DNA of 64,000 nt, taken from the NCBI RefSeq assembly GCF_010726085.1, contig NZ_AP022560.1, positions 1,426,001 through 1,490,000 of the forward strand. Direction: 5' to 3'. Below are positions 7,308 to 16,166 of this stretch, in pieces. A model generated the notes under the pieces. That model was not told the origin of the DNA. It worked only from the letters and a program-made list of their open reading frames with translations, and did not search any database. The position numbers were made by a program, and so were the translations under genes. Position 1 is the stretch's first letter. The number at the start of each line of letters is the position of its first letter. The DNA comes from Mycolicibacterium moriokaense (GTDB lineage: Bacteria > Actinomycetota > Actinomycetes > Mycobacteriales > Mycobacteriaceae).

Positions 7308-8329
7308 GGGGCACCGGGCGCGCACTGACGCGGGTGGTGCTGTTCACCGCGATGTGCCTCGTCTTCATGTTCGTGCTCGTCACCGTGTTCGGCCAGTTCC
7401 GTTTCGATCCGAGGACCACCTACAGCGCGGTGTTCTCGAATGTGTCGGGGCTGAAGGGCGGCAACTTCGTTCGCATCGCCGGAGTCGAGGTCGGCAAGGT
7501 CCGACACATGACCCTGAACAGGGACGGGACGGTCACGGTCGAATTCGCCATCGACAAGAACCTGACGTTGACCCAGGGCACCAAGGCGGCGGTGCGCTAT
7601 GAGAACCTCATCGGCGATCGGTATCTGTCCCTCGAAGAGGGCGCGGGTTCGGTGCACAAACTCCAACCGGGACAGACCATTCCGCTCGAACGGACCTCAC
7701 CCGCACTCGACATCGACGCGCTGCTCGGCGGGTTTCGCCCGCTGTTCCGCGCACTGGACCCCGACCAGGTGAACGCTCTGTCGAGCGAGCTACTGCGGGT
7801 CTTCCAGGGGCAGGGCGGCACGATCGCGTCGGTGCTGTCCCACACCTCGGCACTGACGTCGACGCTCGCCGGCCGCGACCAGCTCATCGGTGACGTGATC
7901 AAGAATCTGCACACCGTGCTGGCGACCTTCGCCGCCCGCGACGCTCAATTCTCCGAAGGGCTGGACAAACTGTCGCAGCTCGCGCAGGGACTGGCCGAGC
8001 GCCGGACCGACATCGCGACCGCGACCGCCCACATCAACGCCGCGGCCGGCTCCGTCGCCGACCTGTTGACCGATGCGCGCCAACCCATCAACGACACCGT
8101 GACTCAGGCCGATCGGGTGTCGGGTCAGATCATGGCCGACCACGAGTACGTCGACGATCTCCTCAAGACGCTTCCCGACGCGTATCAGGTCCTGGCGCGG
8201 CAGGGCCTTTACGGCGACTACTTCGGCTTCTACCTGTGTGACGCCGTGCTGAAACTCAACGGCAAGGGTGGCCAGCCGACCTTCGTCAAGGTCGTCGGCC
8301 AGGACACGGGACGGTGCGCAGCCAGATGA
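7304..8329 (+). CDS. MCE family protein, MceB position
   Basis: 341 residues: an N-terminal anchor (LFTAMCLVFMFVLVTVFG), an MCE domain at about 35-115 (SNVSGLKGGNFVRIAGVEVG) and a long alpha-helical segment of the type that builds the Mce needle. The ATG overlaps the MceA stop as ATGA. It is shorter than its siblings because it lacks a proline-rich tail, as is usual for MceB. Its own stop overlaps the MceC ATG. Confidence 0.9.
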   Translation: MRGTGRALTRVVLFTAMCLVFMFVLVTVFGQFRFDPRTTYSAVFSNVSGLKGGNFVRIAGVEVGKVRHMTLNRDGTVTVEFAIDKNLTLTQGTKAAVRYENLIGDRYLSLEEGAGSVHKLQPGQTIPLERTSPALDIDALLGGFRPLFRALDPDQVNALSSELLRVFQGQGGTIASVLSHTSALTSTLAGRDQLIGDVIKNLHTVLATFAARDAQFSEGLDKLSQLAQGLAERRTDIATATAHINAAAGSVADLLTDARQPINDTVTQADRVSGQIMADHEYVDDLLKTLPDAYQVLARQGLYGDYFGFYLCDAVLKLNGKGGQPTFVKVVGQDTGRCAAR

Positions 8330-9684
8330 CCCGATTCACGTTGAAGCGGCCAACCTTCAAGCCGCTGGCCGAACGCAACCGGCTTGCGGTCGGCATCGTC
8401 GGGATTCTCGTCGTGGTGCTCGCGGTCATCGCCGCCTTCTCCTACGACCGGATTCCGTTCATCAAGGGCACCACCGACTACTCGGCCTACTTCGCCGAGG
8501 CCGGCGGTATCAAGCCCGGAAGTGACGTGCGGGTGTCGGGCATGTCGGTGGGCCGGGTGTCCAGTGTTAAGCTCGAAGGCACAAAGGTGTTGGTGGACTT
8601 CACCGTTCGCAACGGTGTCGAGCTCGGTGACCGCACCGAGGCCGCGATCAAGACCGAAACGGTGCTCGGCAACAAGATGCTCGAGATCACCCCACGCGGA
8701 GACGGTCGACTCGAAGGCACCATTCCGCTGGAACGCACCACGTCGCCCTACGACCTGCCCACCGCACTGGGCGATCTGACCACCACCATCAGCGCGTTGG
8801 ACACCACCCAGCTGTCGTCGGCGCTGACGACGTTGGCGGACACCTTCAAGGACACCCCGCCCGATCTGCGGATCGCCCTCGAAGGCGTCGCGCGGTTCTC
8901 CGACACCCTGAACGCACGGGACGCGCAGCTGCGCAGCCTGCTCGCGGACGCCAACAAGGTGACGGCTGTGCTCGGCAAGCGCAGCGACCAGATCGCCAGC
9001 CTGGTCGTCAACACCAATGCCCTGCTGAGTGAGATTCTGTCGCAACGTGATTCCGTCGACGCCCTGATGAACAACCTCACCGCGGCGGCCGCGCAGATCT
9101 CCGGACTGGTCGAGGACAACAGGACCCAGCTGCGGCCGGCACTCGACAAGGTCAACGGTGTGCTGACGATCCTGGACAACCGCAAGCAGGAGCTCCAACG
9201 CACGCTGTACCTCCTGCGGCGGTACGCCATGTCGTTCGGTGAGGTGCTCGGATCCGGCCCGTTCTTCAAGGCGTCGTTGGTCAACCTCTTGCCGGGACAG
9301 TTCGCGCAGCCCTTCATCGACGCGGCGTTCTCCGATCTGGGGCTCGACCCCAACGTGCTGCTGCCGTCGCAACTCGTCGACCCCGGTGTCGGCCAGCCAG
9401 GCACGCCGGCGCTGCCCGTCCCCTTCCCGCGGACCGGCCAGGGCGGCGAACCACACCTGAATCTGCCCGACGCCATCACCGGCAATCCCGGCGATCAAGG
9501 ATGCGGTCCACCAGGACTGCCGCTGCCCGGTCCGACGGGTTGCTACCCCTACCACCAACCGCTGCCGGCCCCCCCGCCGGGCGACCCGTCGCCAGGGCCG
9601 CCTGCGCTCGGACCCGCGCCGGGTGAGTTACCGCCGCCGACGATCGGGCCGCCGGTACCTGCGCCCGCGAACGGAGGGCAGTGA
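8326..9684 (+). CDS. MCE family protein, MceC position
   Basis: 452 residues: an anchor at about 20-45 (LAVGIVGILVVVLAVIAAFS), an MCE domain (AEAGGIKPGSDVRVSGMSVG), a helical needle region and a C-terminal tail very rich in Pro and Gly from about residue 345. I chose the ATG at 8326, which overlaps the MceB stop as ATGA, over an in-frame ATG four codons earlier. The tail is probably disordered and may project towards the outer membrane. Confidence 0.9.
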   Translation: MTRFTLKRPTFKPLAERNRLAVGIVGILVVVLAVIAAFSYDRIPFIKGTTDYSAYFAEAGGIKPGSDVRVSGMSVGRVSSVKLEGTKVLVDFTVRNGVELGDRTEAAIKTETVLGNKMLEITPRGDGRLEGTIPLERTTSPYDLPTALGDLTTTISALDTTQLSSALTTLADTFKDTPPDLRIALEGVARFSDTLNARDAQLRSLLADANKVTAVLGKRSDQIASLVVNTNALLSEILSQRDSVDALMNNLTAAAAQISGLVEDNRTQLRPALDKVNGVLTILDNRKQELQRTLYLLRRYAMSFGEVLGSGPFFKASLVNLLPGQFAQPFIDAAFSDLGLDPNVLLPSQLVDPGVGQPGTPALPVPFPRTGQGGEPHLNLPDAITGNPGDQGCGPPGLPLPGPTGCYPYHQPLPAPPPGDPSPGPPALGPAPGELPPPTIGPPVPAPANGGQ

Positions 9685-9686
9685 AC

Positions 9687-10994
9687 ATGTCTCGACGCAA
9701 CGCGCGGATCGCGCTGGCGGCAGTCCTCGTCGTCATCCTGGCCGTGGGGGTCACAGCGGTGGCGACGCCGTGGTGGGACCGCGTTACCAAGGACACGTTC
9801 GTGGCGTACTTCGCCAACGCCAACGGCCTTTACGCCGGGGACGAAGTGCGCATCCTGGGTGTCGCCGTCGGCACCGTCGACGCGATCGACCCGCAGCCGA
9901 CGCGGACGAAGGTCACTTTCTCGGTGGACCGCGAGTACCCGGTGCCCGCCGACGCCCGCGCCGCGATCCTGTCACCCTCGCTGGTCACCGCTCGGGCGAT
10001 TCAGCTCGTTCCCGCCTACTCCGGCGGTCCGAAACTTGCTCCGGGAGCGACGATTCCGCTGGAGCGGACGGCTGTGCCCGTCGAGTGGGACGACTTCCGC
10101 CAGCAGTTGGAGAAGCTCACCGAGTCGCTGCAGCCGACGACGCCTGGCGGTGTCAGCCCGGTCGGGGAGTTCATCAACACCGCGGCGGACAACCTGCGAG
10201 GCAACGGTGTAACCGCGCGCGACACCGTCATCAAACTCTCCCAGGCGGTTTCGGCGCTTGGCGACCACAGCACCGACATCTTCAGCACCGTGCGCAATCT
10301 GCAGTTGCTGGTGTCGGCCCTGTCGTCGAGCAGTGATCTACTCGCGGATTTCAACACCAATCTGGCCGACATCAGCACGGTGTTGACGAACACGCCCAAC
10401 GAGGTGGCCGACGCGACTCGGCAGTTGGACGGTGCCGTCACCGACCTCCGCGGTTTCGTCGCCGAGAACCGTGAAGGTCTGGGCGTCACGCTCGATCGGC
10501 TCGCGTCCATCACGACGGCGCTGAACGACAGCCGTGGAGACATCAAGCAGGTCCTCCACATCACGCCGACGGTGTTCCAGAACTTCATGAACATCTACCA
10601 GCCTGCGCAGAGCTCCGTTACCGGCATCCTGGCGCCGGTGAACTTCGCCAACACGGTCCAGTTCATCTGCAGCGCAATCGAAGCGGCGTCGCGCCAGGGC
10701 TTCGAGAAGTCTGCCAAGCTGTGCATGCAGTACCTGGCTCCCATCATCAAGAACCGCCAGTACAACTTCCCTCCGCTGGGCATCAACCCGTTCGCGGGCG
10801 CGTCGGCGCGGCCCAACGAGATCACCTACAGCGAGAACCGGCTGAATCCGAACCTGCCGCCCCCGCCACTCATCGATGTCCCTCCGCCGCTGCCCGCCGA
10901 GGCGACGCTGCCGCTCGCACCGCTGCCCGCGGCCACGCCGACCGATCCGAACCAGGGCTTGGCAGGGCTGATGGTTCCCGGGGGGACGCCGTGA
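9687..10994 (+). CDS. MCE family protein, MceD position
   Basis: About 435 residues: an N-terminal anchor (IALAAVLVVILAVGVTAVAT), an MCE domain (NANGLYAGDEVRILGVAVG), the helical region and a short proline-rich tail. GGAGGG at 9673-9678 sits eight bases before the ATG at 9687, which favours it over the overlapping GTG at 9681. The stop overlaps the GTG of MceE. Confidence 0.9.
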   Translation: MSRRNARIALAAVLVVILAVGVTAVATPWWDRVTKDTFVAYFANANGLYAGDEVRILGVAVGTVDAIDPQPTRTKVTFSVDREYPVPADARAAILSPSLVTARAIQLVPAYSGGPKLAPGATIPLERTAVPVEWDDFRQQLEKLTESLQPTTPGGVSPVGEFINTAADNLRGNGVTARDTVIKLSQAVSALGDHSTDIFSTVRNLQLLVSALSSSSDLLADFNTNLADISTVLTNTPNEVADATRQLDGAVTDLRGFVAENREGLGVTLDRLASITTALNDSRGDIKQVLHITPTVFQNFMNIYQPAQSSVTGILAPVNFANTVQFICSAIEAASRQGFEKSAKLCMQYLAPIIKNRQYNFPPLGINPFAGASARPNEITYSENRLNPNLPPPPLIDVPPPLPAEATLPLAPLPAATPTDPNQGLAGLMVPGGTP

Positions 10995-12112
10995 GGCGGA
11001 TGGTGGCGGCGACGCTCGTCGTCGCGTGCACGTCGGTGTCGGCGGGATGCGGCTGGCGGGGCCTCAACTCGCTGAGCCTGCCGGGCACCGAGGGCGACGA
11101 GGGCGGGTCGTACACGATCCAGGCCCAGCTACCGGATGTCGTTGTCATCCAAGAGAACACCCGCGTCCGTGTCGCCGACGTCAACGTCGGCAACGTCACC
11201 AAGATCGAGGTGCAGGACTGGCACGCGCTGGTGACCATGCGGATCAACGACGACGTGCATCTGCCCGCGAACGCCACCGCCAAGGTCGGCACCACCAGCC
11301 TGCTCGGGTCCATGCACATCGAACTGGCGCCGCCCACCGACGTGCCTCCCGAGGGAGAACTGAAGGACGGGTCGGTGATCCCGCTGTCGTCGACCGGCAC
11401 GTATCCGACCACCGAACAGACGCTGGCCTCGGTCTCGATCCTGCTCAACGGCGGCGGGCTCGGCCAGCTCCAGGAGATCAACCAGACGTTCGCCAAGGCA
11501 CTGGCCGGCCGCGAGGACCAGATGCGCAGCCTGCTGACCCAGCTGGACATCTTCATCAAGGCGCTCAACGAGCAGACCGACGACATCATCTCTGCCACCG
11601 AGAGTCTCGACTCTCTGGCGCAACAGGTTGCGGACAACGACGCGGCCGTCGACAGGGCGCTCACGACCATCCCGCAGGCGATCGCAGTGCTCGCCGACTC
11701 GCGGGAGAAGCTGGCCGACGCCATCGACGCACTCGGTAAGTTCAGCGCCATCGCCACCTCGACGGTCAATCAGACCAAGGAGTCGCTGATCGCGAACCTG
11801 CGCAACATCGCACCCGTCTTCCGCGAGCTCGCTAATGCCGGACCGGCGCTGACCAGAGGGCTGGACTTTCTGTCGACCTATCCGTGGGTGAAAAGCACCG
11901 TCCCCAACTGGTTTCGGGGCGACTTCGCCAACATCACGCTCATCATCGATCTCACGCTGAGCAGGTTGGACGCGGGCCTGTTCACCGGGACGCGGTGGGA
12001 GGGTGATCTCACCGAGCTCGAATTGCAGTGGGGCCGCACCATCGGCCAGAAGCCCAGTCCGTACACCGCGGGCAACCCGTTGATCGCGCCATATCGATGG
12101 GGGGCCTACTGA
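10991..12112 (+). CDS. MCE family lipoprotein, MceE position
   Basis: 373 residues from a GTG overlapping the MceD stop. The N-terminus is a lipoprotein signal with a lipobox ending VSAGC (Cys20), followed by GWRGLNSLSLPG, a stretch typical of MceE/LprK proteins. An MCE domain and helical region follow. In mce operons the fifth subunit is the lipid-modified one, in agreement with this signal. The stop is one base before the MceF ATG. Confidence 0.92.
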   Translation: MRRMVAATLVVACTSVSAGCGWRGLNSLSLPGTEGDEGGSYTIQAQLPDVVVIQENTRVRVADVNVGNVTKIEVQDWHALVTMRINDDVHLPANATAKVGTTSLLGSMHIELAPPTDVPPEGELKDGSVIPLSSTGTYPTTEQTLASVSILLNGGGLGQLQEINQTFAKALAGREDQMRSLLTQLDIFIKALNEQTDDIISATESLDSLAQQVADNDAAVDRALTTIPQAIAVLADSREKLADAIDALGKFSAIATSTVNQTKESLIANLRNIAPVFRELANAGPALTRGLDFLSTYPWVKSTVPNWFRGDFANITLIIDLTLSRLDAGLFTGTRWEGDLTELELQWGRTIGQKPSPYTAGNPLIAPYRWGAY

Positions 12113-12113
12113 C

Positions 12114-13595
12114 ATGGTGCGTCTGCCCCGCACGGTGTGGATTCAGCTTGCGATCCTCGCCGCGGTCACGGTGATCGCAGGCGGCATCATGGCTTTCGGC
12201 TTCGTGAACGTGCCTGCGCTGATCGGCATCGGCCGGTACAACGTGATTCTCGAGTTGCCGTCGTCCGGCGGGCTGTATCCGACATCGGTCGTCACCTACC
12301 GCGGGTCCGAGGTCGGCAGGGTCACGTCCGTCGAGGTAACCCGCGACGGTGTGCAGGCCGTTCTGAAACTGGACTCGTCGACCAAGATCCCGTCCGACGT
12401 CACCGCGGAGGTGCACAGCCGCTCCGCCGTCGGTGAGCAGTTCGTCCAGTTGATTCCCTCGACAGACGACTCCGACGCGAATTTCCTGCGTGCAGGCGAC
12501 GTGATCGGAGTGGACCGGGTCCAGGTGCCGCCGGAGATCGGCAGCCTGCTCGACGCTACCAACCAGGCGCTACAGGCGATCCCGCAGGACAATCTGCGCA
12601 CCGTCGTCGACGAGGCCGCCACGGCGGTCGCCGGACTCGGTCCGGAACTGTCCCGCATCGTCGACGGATCGACGGCACTGGCGATCGAGGCCGGCCGAAC
12701 CGTCGACCCGATCACGAAGCTGATCGACCAGTCACCACCTGTGCTGAATTCCCAAGTGCAGACGGCGGATTCGATCGAGACCTGGGCCAACCGGATGGCT
12801 TCGATCACCGGCCAGCTCAAGGCACAGGACACCGCCTTCGCCGGGTTGCTCACCCAAGGGGGTCCAGCCCTGGAGGAGGGCCGGGCACTGTTCGACCGGA
12901 TGGCGCCCGCGCTGCCGATACTGCTGGCCGACATGGTCAGTCTCGGCGACATCGCCGTGGCCTACCGCAGCGACATCGAGCAGTTGTTGGTGCTGTTCCC
13001 GCAGGGCACCGCCGTCATGTCGGCGATCATCCTGCCCAACTCGGGCACCAAGCAGGATTACAAGGGCGTCTACCTCGACTTCAACCTCAACCTCAACCTG
13101 CCGCCACCGTGCAACACCGGGTTTTTGCCTGTGCGCCAACAGCGTTCGCCGTCCCTGCAGGATGCGCCCGAGCGCCCGGCAGGCGAGCTGTACTGCCGGG
13201 TGCCGCAGGACTCCGGCCTCAATGTCCGTGGGGTGCGCAACATTCCGTGCGAGACGGTGCCTGGTAAGCGAGCCCCGTCGGTCGAGATCTGCGAAAGTGA
13301 CGAGCAGTACGTGCCGCTCAACGACGGCTACAACTGGAAGGGAGACCCCAACGCCACACTGTCCGGACAGGGAGTGCCGCAGTACGCACCGGGTCTCGAT
13401 CCCCGGCTGCCCCCGCCGGCGGGCACCGGCACCGCGATCCCGCCTGCGGCGGCGCCCCCGCCGCCGGTGGTCGCCGTGCCCTACGACCCCGCGACCGGTG
13501 AGTACGTCGGACCGGACGGCCAGCGTCACACGCAGGCGAACCTGGCGCACGCGGGCAACCAGACCTGGCAGTCGATGCTGATCCCGCCCGGTTAA
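12114..13595 (+). CDS. MCE family protein, MceF position
   Basis: 493 residues: an anchor (LAILAAVTVIAGGIMAFGF), an MCE domain (LPSSGGLYPTSVVTYRGSEV), a helical region and a Pro/Gly-rich C-terminus with several cysteines (residues about 340-405). It is the last gene of the eight-gene operon. Its TAA shares the palindrome TTAA with the stop of the convergent gene, so the two coding regions overlap by four bases. No Mce-associated (Mas) gene follows on this strand. Confidence 0.9.
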   Translation: MVRLPRTVWIQLAILAAVTVIAGGIMAFGFVNVPALIGIGRYNVILELPSSGGLYPTSVVTYRGSEVGRVTSVEVTRDGVQAVLKLDSSTKIPSDVTAEVHSRSAVGEQFVQLIPSTDDSDANFLRAGDVIGVDRVQVPPEIGSLLDATNQALQAIPQDNLRTVVDEAATAVAGLGPELSRIVDGSTALAIEAGRTVDPITKLIDQSPPVLNSQVQTADSIETWANRMASITGQLKAQDTAFAGLLTQGGPALEEGRALFDRMAPALPILLADMVSLGDIAVAYRSDIEQLLVLFPQGTAVMSAIILPNSGTKQDYKGVYLDFNLNLNLPPPCNTGFLPVRQQRSPSLQDAPERPAGELYCRVPQDSGLNVRGVRNIPCETVPGKRAPSVEICESDEQYVPLNDGYNWKGDPNATLSGQGVPQYAPGLDPRLPPPAGTGTAIPPAAAPPPPVVAVPYDPATGEYVGPDGQRHTQANLAHAGNQTWQSMLIPPG

Positions 13596-14035
13596 CCGGC
13601 CATCGTCGAGTTCGGCGCATGCCAGTCGGTCGAGACGAAGCGGTGCTGTATCAGCCACTCGTCGCCGACGGGCACGAACACATCGCGATACCGGCCGTAG
13701 TGGTCGAGGCCGATCTCGGTGACGACGGTGAAGTAGCACGCCACCTCGGCGCGCTGCGGCGTCAGCGCGGTGAAGCGGATGTTCGTCACGTTGTGGCGGA
13801 CGATGCGCCGCACCCCCGACTGCTGGGCCGTCGCATTCGGCGAAGCGACTGCGCCGCCGAGGAACTCGAGGATGGCGTCACGGCCCCGCACGGACTTGCC
13901 GCCGCGCAACTCGAGTGCACCGTCCTCGCAGAAGGATTCGGCGAGCTCGGTCAGTCGCATCGCGTCGCCGGACCAGTTGTAGCGGGCCAGCGTGTCCCTG
14001 ATCCGCTCGCGCGCCGAAAGCTCCCAAAGTTCCAT
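13592..14035 (-). CDS. SnoaL-like / NTF2-fold protein
   Basis: 147 residues with the cone-shaped SnoaL fold pattern: an N-terminal helix with DTLARYNWSGDAMRLTELAE, then beta strands including VRHNVTNIRFTAL and a C-terminal HRFVSTDW. The family includes hydratases, isomerases and non-catalytic binding proteins, so the reaction cannot be named. It is convergent with mceF (four-base overlap) and divergent from the SRPBCC gene at 14067. The ATG at 14035 is clear. Confidence 0.75.
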   Translation of the reverse strand: MELWELSARERIRDTLARYNWSGDAMRLTELAESFCEDGALELRGGKSVRGRDAILEFLGGAVASPNATAQQSGVRRIVRHNVTNIRFTALTPQRAEVACYFTVVTEIGLDHYGRYRDVFVPVGDEWLIQHRFVSTDWHAPNSTMAG

Positions 14036-14066
14036 GTGGCCAACCGTATCGGGCTATCGTCGCGAG

Positions 14067-14510
14067 ATGGCTACCAGCGATTCCCGCGAGGTCGTAATCG
14101 AGGCGAGCCCGGAGGAGATCCTCGACGTCATCGCCGATGTCGAGGCCACGCCGACCTGGTCGTCGCAGTATCAGAGCGCCGAGGTGCTGGAGTCCTATGA
14201 CGACGGACGGCCGCGCCGCGTCAAGATGAAGGTGAAGTCGGCGGGTATCACCGATGAGCAGGTCGTCGAGTACAGCTGGACCGACGACAGCGCGAGCTGG
14301 ACGTTGATCAGCGCGAGTGCGCTCAAATCGCAGGATGCGTCCTACACGTTGACGCCCGACGGCGACAAGACCAAGGTGCGCTTCGACATCTCCATCGACC
14401 TGTCGGTGCCGCTACCCGGGTTCGTCCTCAAGCGGGCGATGAAGGGGGCGATGGAAACCGCGACCGACGGACTGCGCAAGCAGGTGCTGAAGGTGAAGAG
14501 GGGAAGCTGA
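14067..14510 (+). CDS. SRPBCC (START-like) family protein, copy 1
   Basis: 147 residues with the START/polyketide-cyclase opening SREVVIEASPEEILDVIADV and the strand VEYSWTDDSASWTLISASAL. The family binds hydrophobic ligands in a helix-grip pocket. The ATG at 14067 is preferred over upstream in-frame codons because homology begins there. It resembles the product of 15655 along its length. The two flank the racemase gene in the arrangement I recall for Rv0854-Rv0857. The ligand is unknown; lipid binding is an inference from the neighbours. Confidence 0.85.
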   Translation: MATSDSREVVIEASPEEILDVIADVEATPTWSSQYQSAEVLESYDDGRPRRVKMKVKSAGITDEQVVEYSWTDDSASWTLISASALKSQDASYTLTPDGDKTKVRFDISIDLSVPLPGFVLKRAMKGAMETATDGLRKQVLKVKRGS

Positions 14511-14518
14511 GTCGGCGC

Positions 14519-15598
14519 GTGACGAATTCGGGACCCCTCGCCGGGGTGAAGGTCATCGAACTCGGCGGCATCGGTCCGGGGCCGCACGCCGGGATGGTGC
14601 TCGCCGACCTGGGCGCAGACGTCGTTCGGGTGCGGCGGCCCGGTGGCCTCGCGATGCCGCCTGAGCACCTGGATCTGATGCACCGCGGGAAGCGCACCGT
14701 CGACCTCGATGTCAAGAAGGAGCCGCAGACCCTGCTCGACCTCGCTGCCAAGGCGGACGTGCTGCTCGACTGCTTTCGTCCGGGTACGTGCGAACGCCTC
14801 GGCATCGGGCCGGACGACTGTGCCGCCGTCAACCCGCGGCTGATCTTCGCGCGGATCACCGGGTGGGGACAGGACGGCCCGCTGGCGATGACCGCAGGCC
14901 ACGACATCAACTACCTGTCCCAGACGGGGGCGTTGTCGGCCATCGGTTTTCGTGACCGGCCGCCCGTCGCGCCGCTCAACCTCGTGGCCGACTTCGGCGG
15001 TGGGTCCATGCTCGTGCTGCTCGGCATCGTCACCGCGCTCTACGAACGCGAGCGGTCGGGCAGGGGCCAGGTGATCGACGCCGCCATGGTCGACGGCGTC
15101 AGCACCCTGGCGCAGATGATGTGGACGATGAAGGCGAACGGTGCGGTGAAAGACCAACGCGAGTCGTGGCTGCTCGACGGCGGCGCCCCGTACTACCGGA
15201 CGTACGAAACGTCCGACGGTAAGTACATGGCGGTGGGCGCCATCGAACCGCAGTTCTTCGCGCAACTCCTCGAGGGCCTCGGGCTGTCACCCGATGAGGT
15301 GCCCAGCCAGTCGGACACCGGCGCGTACGACCGGATGCGTGCGATCTTCACCGACCGGTTCAAGAGTCGGACGCGCGACGAGTGGAGCGCCGTCTTCGCC
15401 GGCACGGATGCCTGCGTCACCCCGGTGCTGACCTGGACCGAGGCCGCGGACAACGAGCATCTGCTGGCGCGTTCGACGGTGATCTCACCCCACGGTGTCG
15501 AGCAGGCTGCTCCGGCGCCACGGTTCTCCCGCACCCCGGCGGGACCGGTCGGAACGCCACCCAAAGAGACCACCCCGATCTCCGAAATCAACTGGTGA
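14519..15598 (+). CDS. far: CoA-transferase family III protein, alpha-methylacyl-CoA racemase-like
   Basis: 359 residues from a GTG nine bases after the SRPBCC stop. It belongs to the CaiB/BaiF fold: the opening GVKVIELGGIGPGPHAGMVL is a family hallmark, and TAGHDINYLSQTGAL holds the His-Asp pair (GHDINY) used by alpha-methylacyl-CoA racemases to invert the 2-methyl centre. This step makes branched or sterol side chains accessible to beta-oxidation. It corresponds to the locus called far in M. tuberculosis. Its position between mce and fadAB supports a lipid-degradation role. Confidence 0.85.
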   Translation: MTNSGPLAGVKVIELGGIGPGPHAGMVLADLGADVVRVRRPGGLAMPPEHLDLMHRGKRTVDLDVKKEPQTLLDLAAKADVLLDCFRPGTCERLGIGPDDCAAVNPRLIFARITGWGQDGPLAMTAGHDINYLSQTGALSAIGFRDRPPVAPLNLVADFGGGSMLVLLGIVTALYERERSGRGQVIDAAMVDGVSTLAQMMWTMKANGAVKDQRESWLLDGGAPYYRTYETSDGKYMAVGAIEPQFFAQLLEGLGLSPDEVPSQSDTGAYDRMRAIFTDRFKSRTRDEWSAVFAGTDACVTPVLTWTEAADNEHLLARSTVISPHGVEQAAPAPRFSRTPAGPVGTPPKETTPISEINW

Positions 15599-15617
15599 AA
15601 ATTAGCTGCAAATTCCA

Positions 15618-15646
15618 TTACATGTGGAAGACAAGGTAGCTATCAT
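15618..15646 (+). promoter_or_regulatory. Probable promoter in an AT-rich gap before SRPBCC copy 2
   Basis: The 57-base gap is markedly richer in A and T than its surroundings. TATCAT (15641-15646) is a good -10, ending eight bases before the ATG at 15655, which fits a leaderless transcript. The -35 (TTACAT, 15618-15623) is weak. Confidence 0.4.
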
Positions 15647-15654
15647 TTGCCACT

Positions 15655-16098
15655 ATGACTGTCCGAGCATCCAGAGAGGTGGTCTTCGACGCCTCGCCTG
15701 AGGCGATCATGGACGCGCTCGCCGACATCGAAGCCGTGCCCTCGTGGTCGCCGTTGCACAAGCACACCGAAGTCGTCGACCGTCATCCCGACGGTCGGCC
15801 ACACCACGTCAAGGCGACGTTCCGGATCATGGGGATCACCGACAAGGAGCTCCTCGAGTACCACTGGGGTGACGACTGGATGGTCTGGGATGCGACCGCA
15901 ACCGGTCAGCAGCGGGGTCAGCATGCCGAGTACAACCTCGTCCGCGAGGGCGAGGGGAAGACGCGGGTGCGGTTCGACATCATCCTCGATCTGGCGACTC
16001 CGGTGCCCCGGTTCCTGGTCCGGCGGGGGAAGCAGATGGTGCTCGACATCGCGACTGAGGCGCTGCGTGAACGCGTGATGGCAGGCAGTACCGCATAA
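15655..16098 (+). CDS. SRPBCC (START-like) family protein, copy 2
   Basis: 147 residues, opening SREVVFDASPEAIMDALADI, closely parallel to the 14067 gene (the same length, the shared TRVRFDI-type strand and C-terminal helix). Same ligand-binding fold; ligand unknown. It has its own probable promoter in the AT-rich gap upstream. It is likely one half of an old duplication around the racemase. Confidence 0.85.
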   Translation: MTVRASREVVFDASPEAIMDALADIEAVPSWSPLHKHTEVVDRHPDGRPHHVKATFRIMGITDKELLEYHWGDDWMVWDATATGQQRGQHAEYNLVREGEGKTRVRFDIILDLATPVPRFLVRRGKQMVLDIATEALRERVMAGSTA

Positions 16099-16166
16099 CG
16101 CGCAAGGCTTTCGATCGGCGTAAGTGGTTCGGAATAGGCCGCCACCGTCGCTTGGTTACGCGCGAT

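Noticed and set aside
8230..9558. 442-codon minus-strand open frame
   Set aside because: Antisense to mceC; composition of a shadow frame.
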